DNA of 64,000 nt from Shewanella hanedai (GCF_007197645.1 NZ_VKGK01000002.1:124001-188000), one strand, 5' to 3'; counted from the first letter of the stretch, positions 10,498-21,073 are shown. Program-made: numbers and translations. The notes: generated by a model not told the origin, from the sequence alone.

Positions 10498-11457
10498 ATG
10501 CTATTTAATATTTTCATGCTTATCGCTGGATTAATCGCGCTAGTTTGGAGCGCTGACAAATTCGTCTACGGTGCTGCTGCTTTTGCAAGAAATCTTGGTC
10601 TTCCTCCTATGTTAATCGGATTAACCATTGTCGCCATGGGCAGTTCAGCGCCTGAAATGTTCGTCGCAGCGACCGCTTCAATGGAAGGAATGACAGATAC
10701 AGCCATTGGAAATGTTTTAGGATCTAACGTCGCAAATATCACGCTAATTTTAGGTCTCACGGCACTGCTGGGCGCCATCGCCGTCAGCTCGCAAACCTTA
10801 AAACGTGAAATCCCTCTAATGATCATTGCCACCGCAATCGCAGGCTACTTCCTGCATGATGGCATGCTGACCCGTATAGAAGGATTTATGTTGTTGGGAC
10901 TCTTCTTTATGCTGATGGGCTACTTTATCTGGCATGCTGTCACCAATAAAAAACAACATGTGCAAGATGATGAAGACGACAGTGAGGTGCCAAAAGGTGT
11001 GCCCACATCCAAAGCCATAATGTGGTTAGTTGTCGGCATCGTCCTTCTGCCTCTGTCTGCAGATTGGATGGTGCAGGGCGCCGTTGGTATCGCAAAAGCC
11101 TACCATTTGTCTGACTTAGTGATAGGGTTAACCATTATTGCCATCGGTACCAGTCTTCCTGAACTTGCCGCATGTGTTGCGGGTGTGCTCAAAAAAGAGG
11201 ATGATCTGGCAATTGGCAATATTGTAGGCTCAAACCTATTTAATATTTTAGCTGTATTGGCCATTCCGGGGATTATCGCCCCAGGTGTCGTTGATGCAGC
11301 AGCCAGTACCCGTGACTTTTACATGGTGCTGGCAACTAGCAGCGCGCTGGCAGTATTTATATTGTTAAGCGGTCGAGCGAGATCCTTAAAGCGCTGGCAT
11401 GGTGTGGTATTACTCTGCACCTTTATCGCATATCAGTTAGTCCTGTTTCAGGTTTAA
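10498..11457 (+). CDS. yrbG: Calcium/sodium antiporter (CaCA family, YrbG-like)
   Basis: Predicted inner-membrane cation/calcium exchanger. The two alpha-repeats that form the ion site are clear: GLTIVAMGSSAPE near residue 41 and GLTIIAIGTSLPE near residue 209, each in a block of five transmembrane helices. A short acidic loop between the halves (DDEDDSEVP, about 160) is cytoplasmic. The start is the ATG at 10498 with GAAG upstream; a TTG one codon earlier is possible. It opens the plus-strand yrbG-kdsD-kdsC-lpt cluster. Ion specificity is inferred from the family. Confidence 0.92.
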   Translation: MLFNIFMLIAGLIALVWSADKFVYGAAAFARNLGLPPMLIGLTIVAMGSSAPEMFVAATASMEGMTDTAIGNVLGSNVANITLILGLTALLGAIAVSSQTLKREIPLMIIATAIAGYFLHDGMLTRIEGFMLLGLFFMLMGYFIWHAVTNKKQHVQDDEDDSEVPKGVPTSKAIMWLVVGIVLLPLSADWMVQGAVGIAKAYHLSDLVIGLTIIAIGTSLPELAACVAGVLKKEDDLAIGNIVGSNLFNILAVLAIPGIIAPGVVDAAASTRDFYMVLATSSALAVFILLSGRARSLKRWHGVVLLCTFIAYQLVLFQV

Positions 11458-11544
11458 CTAAATCGATTTTTGGTAAAATAAGCTGACATATTTTATTAAG
11501 CTTAACCTAAACATAGATAGCCTTGAACAAATAGAGAGATCAAG

Positions 11545-12522
11545 ATGGTAGATGTAACTCAACTTCGCCAATGGGGTAGAAATGTTATCGACATCGAGCG
11601 TAATGCACTCGATAACCTATACCAATATGTCGACTCTGATGAGTTCTCCCAAGCCTGTAAGCTCATCCTTAATTGCACTGGCAAAGTCATTGTTATGGGC
11701 ATGGGAAAATCAGGACATATCGGCAATAAAATTTCGGCAACATTGGCCAGCACTGGAACACCCGCTTTCTTTGTTCACCCAGGTGAAGCAAGCCATGGTG
11801 ACCTAGGTGTGCTAAGTGAAAATGATATTATCTTGGCCATCTCAAATTCAGGTGAGGCCCATGAAATACTCACATTAATGCCGGTCATTAAACGTATGGG
11901 ACTGCCATTTATCGCCTGTACTGGAAACCCAGACTCCAACATGGCCAAGTTATCTGTGGTGCATCTGTGTATAGAGGTACCAGAAGAAGCCTGCCCTCTA
12001 GGCTTAGCCCCTACATCTAGCACAACAGCAACATTAGTCATGGGCGATGCTTTGGCAGTTGCACTTTTGCAAGCAAGAGGCTTCACCAAAGATGATTTTG
12101 CCCTCTCCCATCCGGGTGGAAGCTTAGGACGAAAGTTACTGCTCAAGGTGAGTGATGTCATGCATAAAGGCAAAGAGTTGCCCTCAGTTGAGCATGATAT
12201 CTGTATTACAGAAGCCCTCTATGAGATCTCTAAAAAGAGTCTAGGTATGACGGCGGTTGTCGATGGTGATAACAAGCTAGTGGGCATCTTTACCGATGGT
12301 GATTTAAGGCGTGTTATCGATAGCGAAGTTAACCTGCGCACAACCTCTATCAGTGATGTAATGTCTAAAGGCTGTATCACAGTGTCTGCTGATATCTTAG
12401 CGGCGGCAGCATTGAAAGTGATGGAAGATAAAGACATCAATGGCTTGATCGTGATCGATGCTGAGCAGCATCCTATCGGGGCGTTAAACATGCTCGATAT
12501 GGTCAAGGCCGGCGTGATTTAG
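11545..12522 (+). CDS. kdsD: D-arabinose 5-phosphate isomerase KdsD
   Basis: Converts ribulose 5-phosphate to arabinose 5-phosphate, the first step to KDO for lipopolysaccharide. It has 325 residues with an N-terminal SIS domain (about 35-170), including GMGKSGHIGNKISATLASTG and the HPGEASHGDLGV loop with the conserved histidine, then two CBS domains (about 200-325) starting at VSDVMHKGKELP and ISDVMSKGCITV. It precedes kdsC and the lpt genes, which settles the choice among KdsD, KpsF and GutQ paralogues. Confidence 0.95.
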   Translation: MVDVTQLRQWGRNVIDIERNALDNLYQYVDSDEFSQACKLILNCTGKVIVMGMGKSGHIGNKISATLASTGTPAFFVHPGEASHGDLGVLSENDIILAISNSGEAHEILTLMPVIKRMGLPFIACTGNPDSNMAKLSVVHLCIEVPEEACPLGLAPTSSTTATLVMGDALAVALLQARGFTKDDFALSHPGGSLGRKLLLKVSDVMHKGKELPSVEHDICITEALYEISKKSLGMTAVVDGDNKLVGIFTDGDLRRVIDSEVNLRTTSISDVMSKGCITVSADILAAAALKVMEDKDINGLIVIDAEQHPIGALNMLDMVKAGVI

Positions 12523-12646
12523 TGCAGCTAGTTTAATAGAGCATTAGCTCTTTCTTTACGAATACAAGCCAGCTTAATAAAATGGCAAAGCGACTTTATC
12601 GATGCAATGAATATGCTAGATATGGCGATAATGGAGATTCTTTAAT

Positions 12647-13198
12647 ATGTCACACCAAGGTTTTTACGGCCCTATAGAGGATGATGTTTGGCAGAAGGCC
12701 AGCAAAATCAAACTGCTCATTTGTGACGTTGATGGGGTATTTTCCGACGGTTTAGTCTATATGAGTAATACTGGCGATGAGCTAAAAACCTTTCACACCC
12801 GTGACGGTTATGGGGTTAGATCTCTGCTCACCAGTAATATTCCAGTGGCTATTATAACGGGTAGAAAGTCAAAAATAGTCGAAGACCGCATGACTGCACT
12901 GGGGATCACTCATATTTATCAAGGTGTCGATAACAAACTGGTTCCTTATCAAGAACTGCTGACTCTATATCAGGTAAGCCCTGAAGAGGTCGCCTATATC
13001 GGTGATGATATGGTCGACTTGCCCGTGATGAAGCAAGTGGGATTATCAGTGTGCGTCGCTGACGGCCACCCTTATGTAAAACAAGGTGCCGATTTTGTCA
13101 CCCATATTAAAGGCGGCCATGGCGCCCTGCGTGAATTAACCGATTTACTGTTGCTTAGCCAAAATAAATTTGAGACAGCTCATGGAATGAGTATATGA
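12647..13198 (+). CDS. kdsC: KDO 8-phosphate phosphatase KdsC
   Basis: HAD-superfamily C0 phosphatase that releases KDO from KDO-8-phosphate. It has 183 residues and the DVDGVFSDG motif (about 26-34) with the nucleophile and acid/base aspartates, IITGRKS for the phosphate-binding threonine region, and GDDMVDLPVM for the acidic Mg-binding motif. The last four bases overlap the lptC start (ATGA), so the two are translationally coupled. Confidence 0.95.
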   Translation: MSHQGFYGPIEDDVWQKASKIKLLICDVDGVFSDGLVYMSNTGDELKTFHTRDGYGVRSLLTSNIPVAIITGRKSKIVEDRMTALGITHIYQGVDNKLVPYQELLTLYQVSPEEVAYIGDDMVDLPVMKQVGLSVCVADGHPYVKQGADFVTHIKGGHGALRELTDLLLLSQNKFETAHGMSI

Positions 13199-13752
13199 AT
13201 AGAGTCACCCTCGCCATTGTCATCTTTTTTGGCACAGCCCTAGCGCTCTACTGGCAGGTGCAATCTAAGCGTGGAGAAACAGAATTAACCGTTGATGTTA
13301 GTTCCCGCCCTGATTACATTGCAGATAACCTCAAAAGTGTTGAGTATAATGAGCTTGGCTTGGTGAACAGCCGTGTGAGTGCTAAACACATGGAACACTA
13401 TGAAGAAGATAATATGACTTACTTCACCGATCCTATCTATCTAGTGTACCCTGAACAAGGTCAGGCACAATGGCAGCTGCAATCGACGAAGGGCACCATG
13501 AATAAAGGTTCGGGAAAAGTGATACTCGAGAACAATGTTATTATCAAGGCCATAGACTCACAAGAACCGATTCAATCAATAGAAACCAGTTATCTCGAAT
13601 TAGATCTCAATACGATGATCATGACGTCAGATAAGGATATCTACATTACTGGTAGCGATTTTCTTATTCAAGGGGTTGGCTTGTATGCCGACCTCAACGC
13701 TGAAAGCGTTAAATTGACCAGCCAAGTACAAGGCACATATTCAACACACTAA
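13195..13752 (+). CDS. lptC: LPS export periplasmic/membrane protein LptC
   Basis: Bitopic inner-membrane protein that takes LPS from LptB2FG and passes it to LptA. It has 185 residues with a membrane anchor (about 4-20) and then a beta-jellyroll domain with PDYIADNLKSVEYNELG and NNVIIKA. It overlaps kdsC by four bases and precedes lptA. The sequence is weakly conserved in this family; gene order carries much of the weight. Confidence 0.93.
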   Translation: MNRVTLAIVIFFGTALALYWQVQSKRGETELTVDVSSRPDYIADNLKSVEYNELGLVNSRVSAKHMEHYEEDNMTYFTDPIYLVYPEQGQAQWQLQSTKGTMNKGSGKVILENNVIIKAIDSQEPIQSIETSYLELDLNTMIMTSDKDIYITGSDFLIQGVGLYADLNAESVKLTSQVQGTYSTH

Positions 13753-13831
13753 TTTAGCATTATCTAGGCAATAAATAGACGCGTTCTAGATGATTAGCAT
13801 TGACAAATGTTCAGTCAAACTGAAGGGATAT

Positions 13832-14434
13832 ATGAAGCATAATACCGGTATCATCACAGTTTTCCTCTGCCTGTTCAGCTTTAACAGCTTAGCAAAAGTG
13901 GATGATTTAAAACAAGAAGTAAAAATTTCCGCTGCGAGTCAAGAAGCCGATATTAAAAATAACCAGATCATCTTTAATGGCCCAGTTGAAGTGACTCAAG
14001 GTTCTGTAAAAATAAACGCCGATAAGCTCAGAGCTTATACCAAAGAGGGAGCCGGTGGCCGAATTTTAGTGGCAACAGGTAACCCTGCGACTTATTCACA
14101 GATAATGGAAGATGGTCGTCTAGCGAGTGCCAGTGCAAAAGAGATCCTCTATGAGCTATCTAAGCGCACTTTGATTTTGAAAGGCAATGCAACACTCGAG
14201 CAAGACGGTAGTCAGGTCACTGGCGATCAAATACGCTATAACATCGCCAAACAGCAACTCATCGCTGAGAGTTCAGGTAATGATCGTGTTATCACTATTA
14301 TTCAACCTGAAAATTATCAGGAAGATAGTAAGTCTGACACAAAGACAGAGCCTTCAAAATCTCCGTCTGAAGTACAAGATGAACAGCCAAAGACACAAGA
14401 AGATCCTGCATTAAAAGCTCAGGAGATCAAATGA
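13832..14434 (+). CDS. lptA: LPS transport periplasmic protein LptA
   Basis: Periplasmic beta-jellyroll protein that bridges LptC and LptD for LPS transport. I chose the ATG at 13832 because GAAGGGA lies just upstream and it gives a clean signal peptide [21 protein letters not shown]. An in-frame ATG 14 codons earlier adds an implausible N-terminus. The OstA-like core (about 30-160) includes [20 protein letters not shown] hydrophilic K/S/E/P-rich tail of about 35 residues follows, longer than in E. coli. Its stop overlaps the lptB start by four bases. Confidence 0.94.
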   Translation: MKHNTGIITVFLCLFSFNSLAKVDDLKQEVKISAASQEADIKNNQIIFNGPVEVTQGSVKINADKLRAYTKEGAGGRILVATGNPATYSQIMEDGRLASASAKEILYELSKRTLILKGNATLEQDGSQVTGDQIRYNIAKQQLIAESSGNDRVITIIQPENYQEDSKSDTKTEPSKSPSEVQDEQPKTQEDPALKAQEIK

Positions 14435-15162
14435 GTTCTTTGACATTAAAGGCGGTAAATTTAGCCAAAAGCTATAAAAGTCGTGCTGTAGTACAAGACG
14501 TCAGCTTAACCGTCAAAACAGGCCAGATTGTTGGCTTGTTAGGTCCTAATGGTGCCGGAAAAACCACAACTTTTTATATGGTCGTAGGTTTAGTGCAAAG
14601 CGATAAAGGTCGTATCTTTATCGACGATGATGATCTGACACTCGATCCTATGCATTTGCGTGCCCGTAAAGGCATTGGATACTTGCCACAAGAAGCGAGT
14701 ATCTTCAGAAAATTGTCGGTCAGAGACAATATCATGGCGGTACTGCAAACCCGAGATGAGCTAGATAACAATGAACGGGAAGAGCAGTTAGAGCACCTAC
14801 TGGAAGAGTTTCATATTACTCACATTCGAGATAGCCAAGGTATGTCGCTATCTGGTGGTGAACGTCGACGCGTAGAGATCGCTAGAGCCCTAGCCGCAAA
14901 TCCTAAGTTTATCCTACTCGATGAGCCTTTTGCTGGTGTCGATCCTATCTCCGTAATCGACATTAAGAAAATTATCTTACAGTTAAAAAGTCGAGGCCTA
15001 GGTGTGCTCATTACTGACCATAACGTGCGGGAAACATTAGACGTTTGTGAGCATGCTTATATCGTAAGCCATGGAAACCTAATTGCCGAAGGAACACCCG
15101 CGGAAATCTTAGACAATCAGCAAGTACGAGCTGTGTACTTAGGTGAACAATTCAAGCTATAG
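14431..15162 (+). CDS. lptB: LPS export ABC ATPase LptB
   Basis: ATPase of the LptB2FG transporter that extracts LPS from the inner membrane. It has 243 residues with Walker [10 protein letters not shown] (about 38-46), Q-loop [11 protein letters not shown], signature [16 protein letters not shown], Walker [14 protein letters not shown] and H-loop [12 protein letters not shown]. It overlaps lptA by four bases. The [10 protein letters not shown] and [14 protein letters not shown] segments are typical of LptB. Confidence 0.97.
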   Translation: MSSLTLKAVNLAKSYKSRAVVQDVSLTVKTGQIVGLLGPNGAGKTTTFYMVVGLVQSDKGRIFIDDDDLTLDPMHLRARKGIGYLPQEASIFRKLSVRDNIMAVLQTRDELDNNEREEQLEHLLEEFHITHIRDSQGMSLSGGERRRVEIARALAANPKFILLDEPFAGVDPISVIDIKKIILQLKSRGLGVLITDHNVRETLDVCEHAYIVSHGNLIAEGTPAEILDNQQVRAVYLGEQFKL

Positions 15163-15314
15163 TTAATTTAGGGAATAGATTCCCCCCCTAGAAAATAGAT
15201 ATGATATATCGTTATTGGTCATTCTAATGAAGTGAATTTAGGAAGCAAAGACTTCCAAAAATAACTCCTGCAGGCTTTCTCATTTTATAAGTACAATGAA
15301 GGGAATAGCAGTAC

Positions 15315-16796
15315 ATGAAAGCGTCACTCCAGCTCAAAATGGGTCAGCACTTAACCATGACTCCCCAGCTCCAGCAGGCCATACGCCTGTTGCAGCTCTC
15401 GTCACTGGAACTGCAACAAGAGATCCAACAAGCATTAGATTCCAATCCACTACTTGAATTGGATGAAGAGCAGGTCGATGTCACAGCTGAGATGACTAAT
15501 CCCAAGAGTAATGATGAAACTGATTTTAGTGCTTCACCTGAAGCCTCTGCCGATAAAGATAACTCGACACTGGAAACGTCCGAAGCCTTAGCACAAGATT
15601 CAATGCCTGAAGATCTGCCTATGGATACCACCTGGGACGAACTCTATACGGCAAGCCCAAATTCCAGTTCAGGGGCCATGCGAGACGACGATCTCCCCTA
15701 CCAAGGTGAAACCAGCGAAGGTTTATACGAACACCTTGAGTGGCAAAAAAACTTAACCCCATTTTCAGATAATGATCTCGCTATCGCCACCGCCATTATT
15801 GATGCTATCGATGAGCGTGGTTACCTCACACAAAATACCGACGATATCTTGGAAGCCATGGGCGATCCCGAAATTGAACTTGATGAGGTAGAAGCAGTAC
15901 TCAAACGCATCCAGCATTTTGATCCTATTGGCGTTGCCTCCCGAGATCTCAGTGAATGCCTCTTTATTCAGCTTGCACAGTACGCAGACACCACTCCTCA
16001 TATTGACAATGCCAGACTCTTAATTAAAGAACATTTGGATCTTATCGCCGGCCGTGACTTCCGCCTCTTAATGCGAAAAACCAAACTAAAAGAAGATGAG
16101 TTAAAGCAAGCCATAGAGTTGATCCAAACTTTAAACCCTCGTCCAGGATTACTCATTACTCCAAACCGTGATGAATATGTGATCCCCGATGTCACAGTGA
16201 CCAAGAAAAAAGGTCGTTGGATAGTTGAACTCAACCCAGACTATTTGCCAAAAATTAATGTAAACCAACATTATGCATCCATGGCTCGCAGTACTAAGAG
16301 TCAAGCTGACAGCCAGTTTATTCGTGGGCATTTGCAAGAAGCTAAATGGTTTATCAAAAGTTTAGAGAGTCGAAGTGATACGCTACTTAAGGTGTCGAAC
16401 TGCATTGTTAAGTTCCAGCAAGGTTTCTTCGAATACGGCGAAGAAGCGATGAAGCCTATGGTGCTAAATGATATCGCTGAAGAGGTCGAAATGCATGAAT
16501 CGACCATTTCACGCGTCACCACCCAAAAGTACATGCACACGCCAAGAGGCATATTTGAGCTGAAGTATTTCTTCTCAAGTCATGTGGGTACCGACGACGG
16601 TGGCGAATGTTCATCAACCGCAATTCGCGCTTTTATTAAAAAACTTGTCGCCGCAGAAAACCAACAGAAACCGTTAAGTGACAGTAAGATGGCGCTACTT
16701 TTAGCCGAACAGGGCATTAAAGTCGCAAGGCGAACCATAGCCAAGTACCGTGAAGCCTTGCTAATACCACCATCAAACCAAAGAAAGAGCTTGTAG
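15315..16796 (+). CDS. rpoN: RNA polymerase sigma-54 factor
   Basis: Alternative sigma factor for nitrogen, flagellar and other enhancer-dependent promoters. It has 493 residues. Region I is glutamine/leucine rich ([20 protein letters not shown], 4-23), an acidic region II follows (about 60-120), then the core-binding domain and a C-terminal helix-turn-helix. The RpoN box [10 protein letters not shown] sits at about residue 470 and reads the -24 element. It follows lptB after about 150 bases and leads hpf-ptsN-rapZ-ptsO. Confidence 0.97.
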   Translation: MKASLQLKMGQHLTMTPQLQQAIRLLQLSSLELQQEIQQALDSNPLLELDEEQVDVTAEMTNPKSNDETDFSASPEASADKDNSTLETSEALAQDSMPEDLPMDTTWDELYTASPNSSSGAMRDDDLPYQGETSEGLYEHLEWQKNLTPFSDNDLAIATAIIDAIDERGYLTQNTDDILEAMGDPEIELDEVEAVLKRIQHFDPIGVASRDLSECLFIQLAQYADTTPHIDNARLLIKEHLDLIAGRDFRLLMRKTKLKEDELKQAIELIQTLNPRPGLLITPNRDEYVIPDVTVTKKKGRWIVELNPDYLPKINVNQHYASMARSTKSQADSQFIRGHLQEAKWFIKSLESRSDTLLKVSNCIVKFQQGFFEYGEEAMKPMVLNDIAEEVEMHESTISRVTTQKYMHTPRGIFELKYFFSSHVGTDDGGECSSTAIRAFIKKLVAAENQQKPLSDSKMALLLAEQGIKVARRTIAKYREALLIPPSNQRKSL

Positions 16797-16931
16797 AATA
16801 TTGTTGAAAACGTAGGTATTTATGTGTTGAGGTTAATCATTGTGGCATGAGTCTGATGCCTAAATATGCAATGTAAACCTCTAATCGACGAACGTGTTTA
16901 TTAACACAATCGAACCCGGAGGAGTATTTCT

Positions 16932-17219
16932 ATGCAAATTAACGTAACAGGTCATCATATCGAAATCACAACATCTCTTCGCCAATATGTTGAAGAAAAG
17001 TTTTCAAAGCTTGAACGACATTTCGATCAGATCAATAATGTGCACGTTATTTTAAATGTTCAGAAAATGCAGCAGATAGCAGAAGCGAAATTACACCTAG
17101 CAGGTGGTGACGTTTTTGCTATGTCGGAACGCACTGACATGTATGCCGCAATCGACTCCCTGATTGACAAGCTCGACCGTCAGGTAATTAAACATAAAGA
17201 GAAGCAACTAAAACACTAA
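16932..17219 (+). CDS. hpf: Ribosome hibernation promoting factor HPF (short form)
   Basis: Short HPF binds the 30S decoding region and promotes 100S dimers of idle ribosomes in stationary phase. It has 95 residues: MQINVTGHHIEITTSLRQYV at the N-terminus and the basic end KLDRQVIKHKEKQLKH. A very strong Shine-Dalgarno (GGAGGAG, about 16919-16925) precedes the ATG, suggesting high expression. It lies between rpoN and ptsN as in E. coli. Confidence 0.96.
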   Translation: MQINVTGHHIEITTSLRQYVEEKFSKLERHFDQINNVHVILNVQKMQQIAEAKLHLAGGDVFAMSERTDMYAAIDSLIDKLDRQVIKHKEKQLKH

Positions 17220-17221
17220 TA

Positions 17222-17665
17222 ATGGAATTAAGCACCATCCTGCAGCCGGAATGTACAACTTGCGCCACTCCGGGCAGTAAGAAAAAGGTACTGGAACTTA
17301 TCAGCGATCTAGCCGCTGTCCAGTACCCAAGCCTTTCCTCTCAAGAGATTTTTGAAAGTCTTTTAGCCAGAGAGAAAATGGGCAGCACAGGTATAGGTAA
17401 CGGCATAGCTATTCCACATGGAAGGTTAGCCAATATTAGTCAACCCGTTGCAGTACTCATAAAGTGCGAGGAGCCAATTCCTTTCGACTCAATTGATAAA
17501 CAGCCGGTAGATATACTATTTGCACTATTAGTTCCAGCTGATCAATGTGAGCAGCACTTAAGCACCTTATCTGCCATGGCAGAGAAGCTTAATGACAAAC
17601 TAATTTTGAAGCAGTTACGAAAAACACAAGATGAGTCAGAACTTTACCAGGTGATAACGCAATGA
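17222..17665 (+). CDS. ptsN: PTS nitrogen regulatory protein EIIA-Ntr
   Basis: Phosphoacceptor of the regulatory nitrogen PTS, affecting potassium transport and sigma-54-linked processes. It has 147 residues of PTS EIIA type 2 fold. The phosphorylated histidine is H66 in [10 protein letters not shown]. It starts two bases after hpf and its stop overlaps the rapZ start (ATGA). ptsO, its phosphodonor, is in the same cluster. Confidence 0.95.
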   Translation: MELSTILQPECTTCATPGSKKKVLELISDLAAVQYPSLSSQEIFESLLAREKMGSTGIGNGIAIPHGRLANISQPVAVLIKCEEPIPFDSIDKQPVDILFALLVPADQCEQHLSTLSAMAEKLNDKLILKQLRKTQDESELYQVITQ

Positions 17666-18504
17666 AACTTGTTATGGTATCCGGTCGATCCGGGTCGGGG
17701 AAATCTGTTGCCCTACGGGTATTAGAAGATCTAGGATACTATTGTGTCGACAACTTACCTCTACCACTGATGGACACATTACTTGAGCAGCTCAAAGGCA
17801 GCACAGAGCTTGTCGCTATCAGTGTCGATGTTCGTAATATGCATGAGACCGAGTTAGAGAAACAACTTTCGCATCTGCCTGAAGGGACTGAACTATTGAG
17901 TTTTTTCCTAAATTCAAGCGATGAAGTTCTACTCAAACGTTACAGTGAAACCCGTCGTCTTCACCCGCTATCAAGAAGTAAAACCTCACTCAAAGAGGCG
18001 ATAGATCTTGAAAGAGTGCTACTAGAGCCCGTCTCTAAACTTGTCGACCATTATATTGATACCTCAAACCTGAATATTTACGATCTCAGTAATCAAGTCA
18101 GAGAGATCTTATTAGGCAGCGTCGATAAAGAGTTAGTCATTAACTTCGAATCTTTTGGGTTCAAATATGGCATGCCCGCAGAAGCTGACTTTATGTTTGA
18201 TGTCAGATTCTTACCCAATCCTCATTGGGAACCGGAACTCAGACCGATGACAGGCCTTGATGAACCTGTGCAACTTTTCCTGAGCCAACAGCCCACGGTT
18301 AATAAGTTTATCTGGCAAATTGAGAACCTATTAGAAACCTGGTTGCCGCATTTAGAGCGAAACAATCGCAGTTATCTCACCATTGCTATTGGGTGTACTG
18401 GCGGCCAGCATCGTTCAGTCTACGTCACTGAGCAGTTAGCTAAACTCTTTAGTCAAAGCAAACATACAGTTCAAGCTCGCCACCGTGAATTAATCAATGA
18501 CTAA
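17662..18504 (+). CDS. rapZ: RNase adapter protein RapZ
   Basis: P-loop protein that in E. coli binds glucosamine-6-phosphate and presents GlmZ small RNA to RNase E. It has 280 residues with Walker A GRSGSGKS (8-15), DNLPLPL (about 30-36) and a C-terminal domain with [17 protein letters not shown] (about 230-246), the conserved RNA/metabolite-binding region. It overlaps ptsN by four bases and ptsO by eight. Whether glmY/glmZ RNAs exist in this organism is unknown from the window. Confidence 0.94.
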   Translation: MKLVMVSGRSGSGKSVALRVLEDLGYYCVDNLPLPLMDTLLEQLKGSTELVAISVDVRNMHETELEKQLSHLPEGTELLSFFLNSSDEVLLKRYSETRRLHPLSRSKTSLKEAIDLERVLLEPVSKLVDHYIDTSNLNIYDLSNQVREILLGSVDKELVINFESFGFKYGMPAEADFMFDVRFLPNPHWEPELRPMTGLDEPVQLFLSQQPTVNKFIWQIENLLETWLPHLERNNRSYLTIAIGCTGGQHRSVYVTEQLAKLFSQSKHTVQARHRELIND

Positions 18505-18772
18505 ACTCGAACGCCAAGTTACCATCTGTAATAAGCTTGGCCTCCACGCCCGTGCTGCAACGAAACTTGCAATACTCGCCTCGGAGTTCGATGCCCAAGT
18601 CACCATCATACAAGGTGATAAAAAAGCCTCTGCAGCGAGTGTATTAGGCTTATTAATGTTAGAAACCGGCATAGGTAAAACCATTACCTTACTCGGAGAA
18701 GGTCAAGACGCAAAAGCAGCACTTGATGCTATTTGTGCCCTAGTTGACGCCAAATTTGATGAAGCTAGCTAA
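18497..18772 (+). CDS. ptsO: Phosphocarrier protein NPr (PTS-Ntr HPr)
   Basis: HPr-like phosphocarrier that passes phosphate from EI-Ntr to EIIA-Ntr. It has 91 residues with the active histidine H17 in [12 protein letters not shown] and the SVLGLLML segment near residue 50. Its start overlaps the rapZ stop by eight bases. It closes the rpoN-hpf-ptsN-rapZ-ptsO operon. Confidence 0.95.
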   Translation: MTKLERQVTICNKLGLHARAATKLAILASEFDAQVTIIQGDKKASAASVLGLLMLETGIGKTITLLGEGQDAKAALDAICALVDAKFDEAS

Positions 18773-18852
18773 ACCTCACCACTAAAGATCTCAGCAAAAC
18801 ACCGTAAATCTGTATTTAGCCCTAAATATAGACAGTTCAGAGGGGCCCGGCT

Positions 18853-20217
18853 ATGCCAATTGAAGTATTAGATAATGCGCTTACCGATCAACGATTAAAT
18901 CAGCTCACTCAAGCCCTAGGTAGCGGCATGTTTGTCCATGTCAGAAATATGCTCCATGATATGGCAGCCTCGGACATTGCTTTTATTCTCGAATCGTCCC
19001 CTCCCAGAACACGTCAGGTTTTATGGCAGTTAATCGATCAAGATCAAACCGGTGAGATCCTCGATGAACTAGGTGAAGAACTCAAAGATAACCTGATAAA
19101 ACAGATGAGTCCTGAGCGCGTTGCAAAAGCAGCCGCCCGCATGGACACAGATGACCTCGCGTATATCTTACGTAGCCTGCCAGACAGTGTGTTTAAACAA
19201 GTTTTGAACTCCATGAGCAGTCAAGACAGAGTCAGAGTTGAACAAGCACTCTCGTATCCTGATGATACCGCAGGCAGTATCATGAATACCGATACTGTCA
19301 CGCTACGACCCGATGTTAACATCGATGTGATCCTACGGTATTTAAGGATCAGAGGTAAACTGCCTGAAGCCACTGACACTTTATATGTGGTTGATAAACA
19401 TGATCGGTTACTCGGTGGTGTAGAGCTTGCGGATCTGCTGACTTGCGATCCTAATTCATCTATTCGAGCTATTATGGATGCCAAGCTAGAAGGTATTCCT
19501 GTCGGCATGTCTGATAACGAAGTGGCTCAACTGTTTGAACGACATGACTGGATATCCGCACCGGTTATCGGCGATGACAACCAACTTCTTGGCCGTATTA
19601 CCATCGATGATGTGGTTGACGTTATTAGGGAAAATGCCGAACATTCCATGATGGGAATGGCAGGTATGGATGATGACGCAGATACCTTCGGTCCAGTCTT
19701 AAAAAGTACGCTTCAGCGCTCACTTTGGCTGACCATCAACCTATTTGCCGCATTATTAGCAGCTTCTGTCAGTAATATGTTCGAAGGGACAATCGAGCAG
19801 TTCGCGACCATTGCTATTTTGATGACAATCGTCCCAAGTATGGGCGGTGTAGCAGGCAATCAAACCTTAGCCTTGGTGATACGTGGTCTCGCCTTAGGTC
19901 AGATAGGTAAAAGTAACTCTCGCTGGCTTATCGGTAAAGAGTTGGCGATTGGTTTCCTCAACGGCATCCTCTGGTCAGTGCTTGTCTTTATCGCTATCTG
20001 GCTCTGGAAAGATGATATTGCGTTAGGCGCACTCATTGGCGGCGCCATGTTAATCAACATGACTGTTGCAGGGCTTGCTGGCGCCTGTATTCCTTTACTG
20101 CTTAAAAAGATGAAAATCGATCCGGCTCTCGCAGGTGGCATGGTACTCACGACGGTCACTGATATTATTGGTCTGTTTGCCTTCCTAGGTTTAGCGACCA
20201 TATTCCTGCTTAATTAA
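18853..20217 (+). CDS. mgtE: Magnesium transporter MgtE
   Basis: Homodimeric magnesium channel of the inner membrane. It has 454 residues in the usual order: N-terminal helical superhelix (about 10-130), two CBS domains (about 140-255) that sense magnesium and five transmembrane helices (about 285-454). The pore motif region VPSMGGVAGNQTLALVIRGL (about 325-344) is present. GAGGGG precedes the ATG. It follows ptsO after 80 bases and is ended by a strong terminator. Confidence 0.95.
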   Translation: MPIEVLDNALTDQRLNQLTQALGSGMFVHVRNMLHDMAASDIAFILESSPPRTRQVLWQLIDQDQTGEILDELGEELKDNLIKQMSPERVAKAAARMDTDDLAYILRSLPDSVFKQVLNSMSSQDRVRVEQALSYPDDTAGSIMNTDTVTLRPDVNIDVILRYLRIRGKLPEATDTLYVVDKHDRLLGGVELADLLTCDPNSSIRAIMDAKLEGIPVGMSDNEVAQLFERHDWISAPVIGDDNQLLGRITIDDVVDVIRENAEHSMMGMAGMDDDADTFGPVLKSTLQRSLWLTINLFAALLAASVSNMFEGTIEQFATIAILMTIVPSMGGVAGNQTLALVIRGLALGQIGKSNSRWLIGKELAIGFLNGILWSVLVFIAIWLWKDDIALGALIGGAMLINMTVAGLAGACIPLLLKKMKIDPALAGGMVLTTVTDIIGLFAFLGLATIFLLN

Positions 20218-20234
20218 ATTACGATTACTAAGCT

Positions 20235-20261
20235 AAAAGGGAGCCAGCGGCTCCCTTTTTT
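20235..20261 (+). terminator. Terminator after mgtE
   Basis: AAGGGAGCC pairs with GGCTCCCTT around a three-base loop (20246-20248) and six Ts follow. It lies 18 bases past mgtE and faces the end of the minus-strand binding protein gene, so it may serve both. Confidence 0.92.
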
Positions 20262-20266
20262 CAATT

Positions 20267-21073
20267 TTAGAGTAGCGGGGCATCGAAGCCATACTTAGCC
20301 AAAATTGTTTGCCCCTCGTGTGACAAAATATACATGGCTAACTCAGCTGACTCATCCTGAGCATTATCTAGCACCATTAACCCATAATTAGCCCCCACTG
20401 ACAGTGAGTCTGGAATGGCCAGAATCTGCAACGATGGCAGCTCTTTTTGTGCCAATACGGCATTAGTGCAATAAGTTAAAAAGATATCAGCTCGGTTATT
20501 TTCCATCACCCAAGCGTAAGGGTTTCTTCCTTTAGGTGCTTGAGCTGAATCAGCGCCTCCGGTCAGTTGCAATGCCTTACTCTCTAAACGTGCTTGAGCA
20601 CCCGGTACCAAGGTCTCAGCCTTAGCAAACAACTTCCACGCATAATCCCCCGCCGGATCAGCTTTAGGCGTCGACGTGCCTAACCGAATCTTATTGTTGA
20701 GTATGGTATTAAGCAGATCTGAACTAGACACCTCAATCTCTGGCTGCGCCATCGCGCACAGCTTATTACGAGCAAACATCACCACGGGTCCGCCTTTATT
20801 CGCCTGTTTGAGTGCGTTGGGGTGTTTCATGTTTGCAGAAGCATAAAGGTCTACCCTCTCTCCGGCTTCAATACGTTTACGCAATAACCCTGAAGGTGCG
20901 TACTGAGCATGAATCTGTTCTCCCCCTTGTTGAGCATAAGATTCAACAATCTCGTTCATCGCCTTTTTCAAGCTTCCCGCCGCCCTGAGTTCAATCGTAC
21001 CTGGCTGCTCAATTTCCGCCGCGGTTAACATCAAAGGTGACAACAGCACCAAACTAACAATCCATCTATTCAT
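20267..21073 (-). CDS. Molybdate-type ABC substrate-binding protein
   Basis: Periplasmic type II binding protein of the ModA-like family. I chose the ATG at 21073, which has AAGG seven bases upstream and gives the signal peptide MNRWIVSLVLLSPLMLTAAE. The longer frame adds eleven charged residues. After cleavage, ELRAAGSLKKAMNEI matches the ModA anion-binding N-terminus, with YAPSGLLRKRIEAGERVDLY following. No modB or modC lies nearby, so it either serves a distant transporter or has another role. Ligand (molybdate, tungstate or other) cannot be told from sequence alone. Confidence 0.8.
   Translation of the reverse strand: MNRWIVSLVLLSPLMLTAAEIEQPGTIELRAAGSLKKAMNEIVESYAQQGGEQIHAQYAPSGLLRKRIEAGERVDLYASANMKHPNALKQANKGGPVVMFARNKLCAMAQPEIEVSSSDLLNTILNNKIRLGTSTPKADPAGDYAWKLFAKAETLVPGAQARLESKALQLTGGADSAQAPKGRNPYAWVMENNRADIFLTYCTNAVLAQKELPSLQILAIPDSLSVGANYGLMVLDNAQDESAELAMYILSHEGQTILAKYGFDAPLL

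Noticed and set aside
16843..16860. TGGCATGAGTCTGATGC before hpf as a sigma-54 promoter
   Set aside because: The GG and GC dinucleotides are 12 bases apart, not the required 10, and the -12 element is TGATGC rather than TTGC.
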